64,000 bases of DNA from Stratiolaelaps scimitus (Eukaryota > Arthropoda > Arachnida > Mesostigmata > Laelapidae): positions 19,333,001 through 19,397,000 of the forward strand of contig JABWDB010000005.1 in assembly GCA_019614645.1 (NCBI GenBank), given 5' to 3'. How positions within the stretch are numbered: position 1 is the stretch's first letter; every line of letters begins with the position of its first letter. Position numbers and translations under genes: made by a program. This document shows positions 59,909-64,000 of this stretch, in pieces. A model generated the notes under the pieces. It saw nothing but the letters and a program-made list of their open reading frames with translations, ran no database searches and was not told the DNA's origin.

Positions 59909-62900
59909 ATAAAAACATTTACAGAGCCAACTATCTCATCACACTTGTTCCCTTGCTGATATGTGCCTAGTTTTGGCTGTCAGCAATATTTTTCGATTGA
60001 GTTACGACAGGGCAAAGGTATTGGAATCCACAACTGGGGTTGACTTTGAGCAAATGTCTTCACGATTGGATCTGTAATTATGGTGATTACCACTAGCGCT
60101 TGCAGCACAAACGATCTGAGTTCTGTCATGCTGTCCGTTCATAATATTTAGTTCGACCGATGTCGTCAGTGACGAAGAAATTGTCCCATTGAAGGCAGGC
60201 GAGCGCTTAATTAGTGGACGAAGCCAGAGATGATATGCGTGCACAGCTGGCTACTGCGATCGATTGATACAACCAATATACACAGTGCAGTAGTGAAAAT
60301 CGTTAGCGAGCCGAGCATGGCCTCGCTTGAAATCTTCAGCGTCGACGAGCGGAAATACGTCGATCGAAACACTCGCACACACTATCGCCAACACGGTAAT
60401 TAAATGGAGGATCTTCATCAGAATACGTATTATTACGAATATGGCATAAGTGGTAATAAATAATTTGTTTCGTTCTGTGACTGGGTGAAGAGCTTGTATT
60501 TACTGTCATTGTGGCTATGTTTCGACCTGCGGCCCTTACCATTATTGATTAGATATACATCACTCGTGTAGCGAATATTGTACGGGATGTGTCTGCATGT
60601 GCAGGTGAGTTTCAATTGAACGCTGAACTTTGACCAACTCTCCTTTTACCTTAACGCTATTTGGCGTAATTATAAAAGAAGGATGCTCCAAAAATGGCCC
60701 AGTTCACTAGGCCTTATATATCTTATGAATTATATAGCCAGGCTAAGTATAGACAAAGCATATACAAAGTTGATTATTTTTTCTACGGCCGTTCTGTTAA
60801 CCTATTTTATTTTTTTTATTTTCATTCTCGAGCTTTGCATCTATTTCAACAGAATGTTACGTCCGTCTCACCTGAAGTTGTTGTTCTATAGTAAGTGCTC
60901 TCACGGCCGTCAGCAGAGCTTAAATTTTTCCCGATATTGTTGATTGGCGTATTTGTTTTAGTCTCGATAACTCGCTCGAGAGGATGTTCGTCAATGGGTG
61001 ATGGGAATTTCGTCGATGCCGTTCGAAAGAAACTATATCGACGTGTTCAATTGCCTTATTGACACTCTACTCATTTAGATGGGTGCAGCCTTGAAAACCT
61101 GTACAGCAGCTCTTATCTACACATGGACAACGAATATGAATAGCTTTGGTGCTTCTCCAATATTTTCTTCTTCTGCGAACTTCTCGAGCGTATTGGGACA
61201 CACGAGGTTGTATTGTTTCACATTGTTACATTGCCCGTAAATAATAGCAGTCATGAGCATTTATAGGAGATACAAACGAGAGTTAATCCCTATGTCTGGC
61301 CTCCAAAACATTTTTGTAGATACAGGATACGTCTTTTTTTTCATCCACTTCGTCCTACAAGTGCGGACCCGTCAGAATATTACATCGCCTGCCCATGTTT
61401 TATTTATCACATCGAGAATTTATGTTGAGATGATGACTTACCATTTTCGACACTGAACACACGAATCATCGATTTGAACGAGATTCAAAGAAAGTTTACT
61501 GATAATTTCCAAGTTAATTCGCTTTATAGACACATGTGCCTCGGCTGTATAAGAGAAGCTCAACATTTCCACAAGTTGTAAGAGATACTCCCGAATATTG
61601 GGATAGAGAGGGAGGGGGGTAAATCTAACGTAATTTCGCTGATTTGCCTACAGGGTCGATGAGCATGTATTAGAAAACACAGAAATGAATTGTTCAACCA
61701 TTTCTATTTCTCAACATAAATATTATTTTTATACAGCATTGTCGGTCATCACCATCCTCATTAGATACACGTCGTTACATACACAGTTGTATTTTACAAA
61801 TCCGCCTGTAGGCTACTTACACATGCTCTCCATATACACGATTTAACGATACACACGAAACACAGGCGTTAACTTAAGATATGATTATCAGACAATAAGT
61901 GCGAGATACAAGGTAAAAGATCGCTTAACTTTTGTCCATCAAAAATAAAGACAAACCGTTTGCTATTGGTTGACTATACAAATGTCCTGCATCTGCACTA
62001 ATTAAATAAACAAAGTTCGTGTCCTTTATGCTGTCCACGCAGTCGCCTAATCAATACATTCATAGCTGGGGTTTTTATCTACCCAATTAGAAACTAACTG
62101 ACTAATTCACACTGCCTATATATAGAGTTTAATGTGGAACTATTATAATTTTTACGTCACACTTTCCAATCATCAAAGTACTAACGAGATCTCTAGCAAT
62201 CCTAGAATTATTCCATTGATTTTAAACCTTCGCCTTATGTAAGTACATTCAGGTTGCGACCCACAGTCCTGGCGATTGGTTGAACCGAGCCAGTGCGAAG
62301 GCTGGTTGCCAGCAAATGTGGTAATTACCTAAAGATCAATTCAGGCAATGAGTGCTTGCTTGCCCCAATGACTGTTTGAGCCCGAATCAGCTGTGCAGTT
62401 ATACCCGATCACGTGGGAAGTTAATTTACATGCCGGGTTAGTTTACACTAAAATTCTGTACAAATTAACCGCTCTTCGTATCTCCGGTCTACTGGTTGTA
62501 GAGTGCCTGAGTTCATTTTGCAGCTAAGACTCATCTCATATCAATCGAACATATAAGCAAAGTAGCATACCACATTTACACATGTGTGTAAAGGGAGGCT
62601 GATTTTAGTTTGAAACAATTGACCACGTCATTGGCGGTAATGCCAAACTGCTCTCCTCGCTGGAATAATTCTGTATGGCGGTGCCTTCTCCTGAACTTGT
62701 ACGTATGGTTACATTATTATTATTATTAGTATTGTTGGTAATAACAATCATAATATTAATAGTAAAGTAACATCGTCCTGACACTTATCTGTTTGTCTAT
62801 CTGTACAGGTTTGCCCCAAGTACTACTTCATCAGTCCGCCGCCGTTCGTTATTGTAACGAATCCCAGGGGCATTCATTCACCCATTCATTCAAGCCATAC

Positions 62901-63433
62901 TATACATTCCCGCCAATATTGCTGCGGTTGGGTCGCGCGAACCGCATCGGCGCAACGCAAACGACGCTGATGGTGATGTGATGGCGTCTGACAAATGTGT
63001 TTTTGTGGCAAGCTTCTAAAGGATGGACACACACACACACACACGACCCGCTGTATCGTTGTTGGGAGTTCCGCGCGGCAAGACCTCAATCGCTCAGCGC
63101 CGTTCTTCATTCATCCGCTGCCACCGCGATTAATACCGCAGTCAAATCCGTATCGGTGCAAGCTGCGAGATGAGAGTTGCACCTCGTGCTTGGCAATGAC
63201 GAACATGGATAAACAGACAAACGACCTACTAGACACGAGATTATACGCGCGAGAGTATTCGTGATCTGGTTCGTTGAGCTGGTCGTTGATTGATTCTGTG
63301 TATGTGTGCGTGTGTGCTGATGCGCTAACTGCAGGAACGTGTTCCTGTGACGTCTTGCTTAATGCACGAAATTATTTCGAAGGGAAGTTCCACCGCGTAC
63401 TACGCCCGTGGACGTTTGTGGGCGCTTCCTTTG
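59909..63433. other. Convergent interval before SUDS3, no gene recognised
   Basis: ORFs in this 3.5-kb stretch are short and featureless. It contains (ATT)n at about 62713-62735, an (AC)n tract at 63029-63043 and otherwise AT-rich sequence. The SUDS3 3' UTR must lie at the right end; no AATAAA complement was noted close to its stop. Confidence 0.45.
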
Positions 63434-63768
63434 CTAGACGCTCTTCCGCCGAAGCACAACCTTGCCTCGTTGTAACATCGCCAACGTAATCCGGACCTTA
63501 CTTCCGTCCGCGACCTTCTTCACTATGATATCGTTCCCTCCGAGCGTGTCGATGACGCCGTTGAATTTGCCGCCGAGATCTCTCGACTCGACGGAGACCG
63601 ACTGACCCCGATGGTACCATTTCTTGTCGTAGAACAGTTTGTTGTGCTCGATCCGAGCATCGAAGAGGAACGACGAAGCGTTAACCGATGACGATGTCGT
63701 GGGACTGGCGCCTAACTCAACGGAATCCACCTCGATATCGGTGTTCACAACGCTGGTCGCATTACCTC
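63434..63768 (-). CDS. SUDS3: Sin3 histone deacetylase corepressor component SDS3, last exon (partial gene)
   Basis: This is the C-terminal ~111 codons of a minus-strand gene that continues beyond the window. SUDS3 is a core subunit of the nuclear SIN3-HDAC corepressor, where its coiled-coil region holds SIN3 and HDAC1. The piece here is the C-terminal capping region: FDARIEHNKLFYDKKWYHRG matches the family's F-EARIEDGKLYYDKRWYHK region, then VSVESRDLGGKFNGVI, VKKVADGSKVRI, LQRGKVVLRRKSV and the stop. The exon begins at a TTTTCAG acceptor with two bases finishing a split codon. BRMS1-type proteins share this fold but end differently, so SDS3 is preferred. Confidence 0.85.
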
Positions 63769-64000
63769 CTGAAAAGAGGGCAGAATAACGGTCAATAACG
63801 AAGGACCATAATTAATTAATTAATTACCACCATCAAATGACATAATTAATGATCCGAACGTATCCACAATTTGGATTACGCAAGTGCCGAGCATTGCGGT
63901 TTGATTCGGCCGTTGAAATCTTCGCAGACGAAAACGAGCTATCTATCTGAGACTCTGGTAGATTACATCTGCTGTCGACGATCAGTGCGAACTTCCTCGA
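63769..64000 (-). other. Intron of SUDS3 (window edge)
   Basis: Sequence upstream of the SUDS3 last exon; it contains ATTAATTAATTAATTA and no recognisable coding exon. Confidence 0.5.

Noticed and set aside
1..64000. CRISPR arrays, phage, operon-like or defence systems
   Set aside because: The coding content is entirely spliced animal genes; simple repeats lack the regular repeat-spacer pattern.

Overview
The window is eukaryotic nuclear DNA from an animal. Seven intron-containing housekeeping genes are complete and an eighth runs off the right edge; all splice with GT/AG junctions. Orthology, gene spacing (about one gene per 8 kb), short introns, AT-rich microsatellites and two Tc1-like elements suggest an arthropod. 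A mite of the Varroa/Tropilaelaps kind fits the gene density better than a large-genome tick, but this is inference and no marker gene settles it. I see no prokaryotic operon, CRISPR array, rRNA or canonical tRNA.

Layout, left to right: EIF3H (+, 1318-4162); cytosolic-type serine hydroxymethyltransferase (-, 10385-14295) with a decayed Tc1-like transposon in its third coding intron; an 11-kb repeat-bearing interval with SINE-like copies; the peroxisomal multifunctional enzyme HSD17B4 (+, 25136-34470) with a second, internally deleted Tc1-like copy in a large intron; the zinc transporter SLC30A9 (+, 37255-41267); the ER membrane protein NOMO (-, 45759-51560); the Rieske protein UQCRFS1 (+, 52620-54095), head-to-head with NOMO; a ribosomal-oxygenase (NO66/MINA) homologue (+, 57474-59773); and the last exon of SUDS3 (-, 63434-63768).

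The genes are not a functional cluster. They cover translation initiation, one-carbon metabolism, peroxisomal beta-oxidation, zinc transport, ER translocon assembly, respiratory complex III, ribosome/chromatin hydroxylation and Sin3 corepression. The strongest oddities are: (i) an HSD17B4 with four tandem C-terminal SCP2 domains instead of the single vertebrate one, keeping the terminal AKL peroxisomal signal; (ii) a ribosomal-oxygenase homologue in which two of the three expected iron ligands appear replaced; (iii) a short palindromic insertion with a 13-bp target duplication that overlaps a splice donor, with relatives elsewhere in the window; (iv) a small poly(A)-tailed retroposed insertion with a perfect 12-bp target duplication; and (v) an unassigned exon-like ORF in the NOMO-UQCRFS1 divergent interval.

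Exon boundaries were placed by hand from splice consensus, reading-phase continuity and remembered family sequence. Terminal non-coding exons are mostly unresolved.
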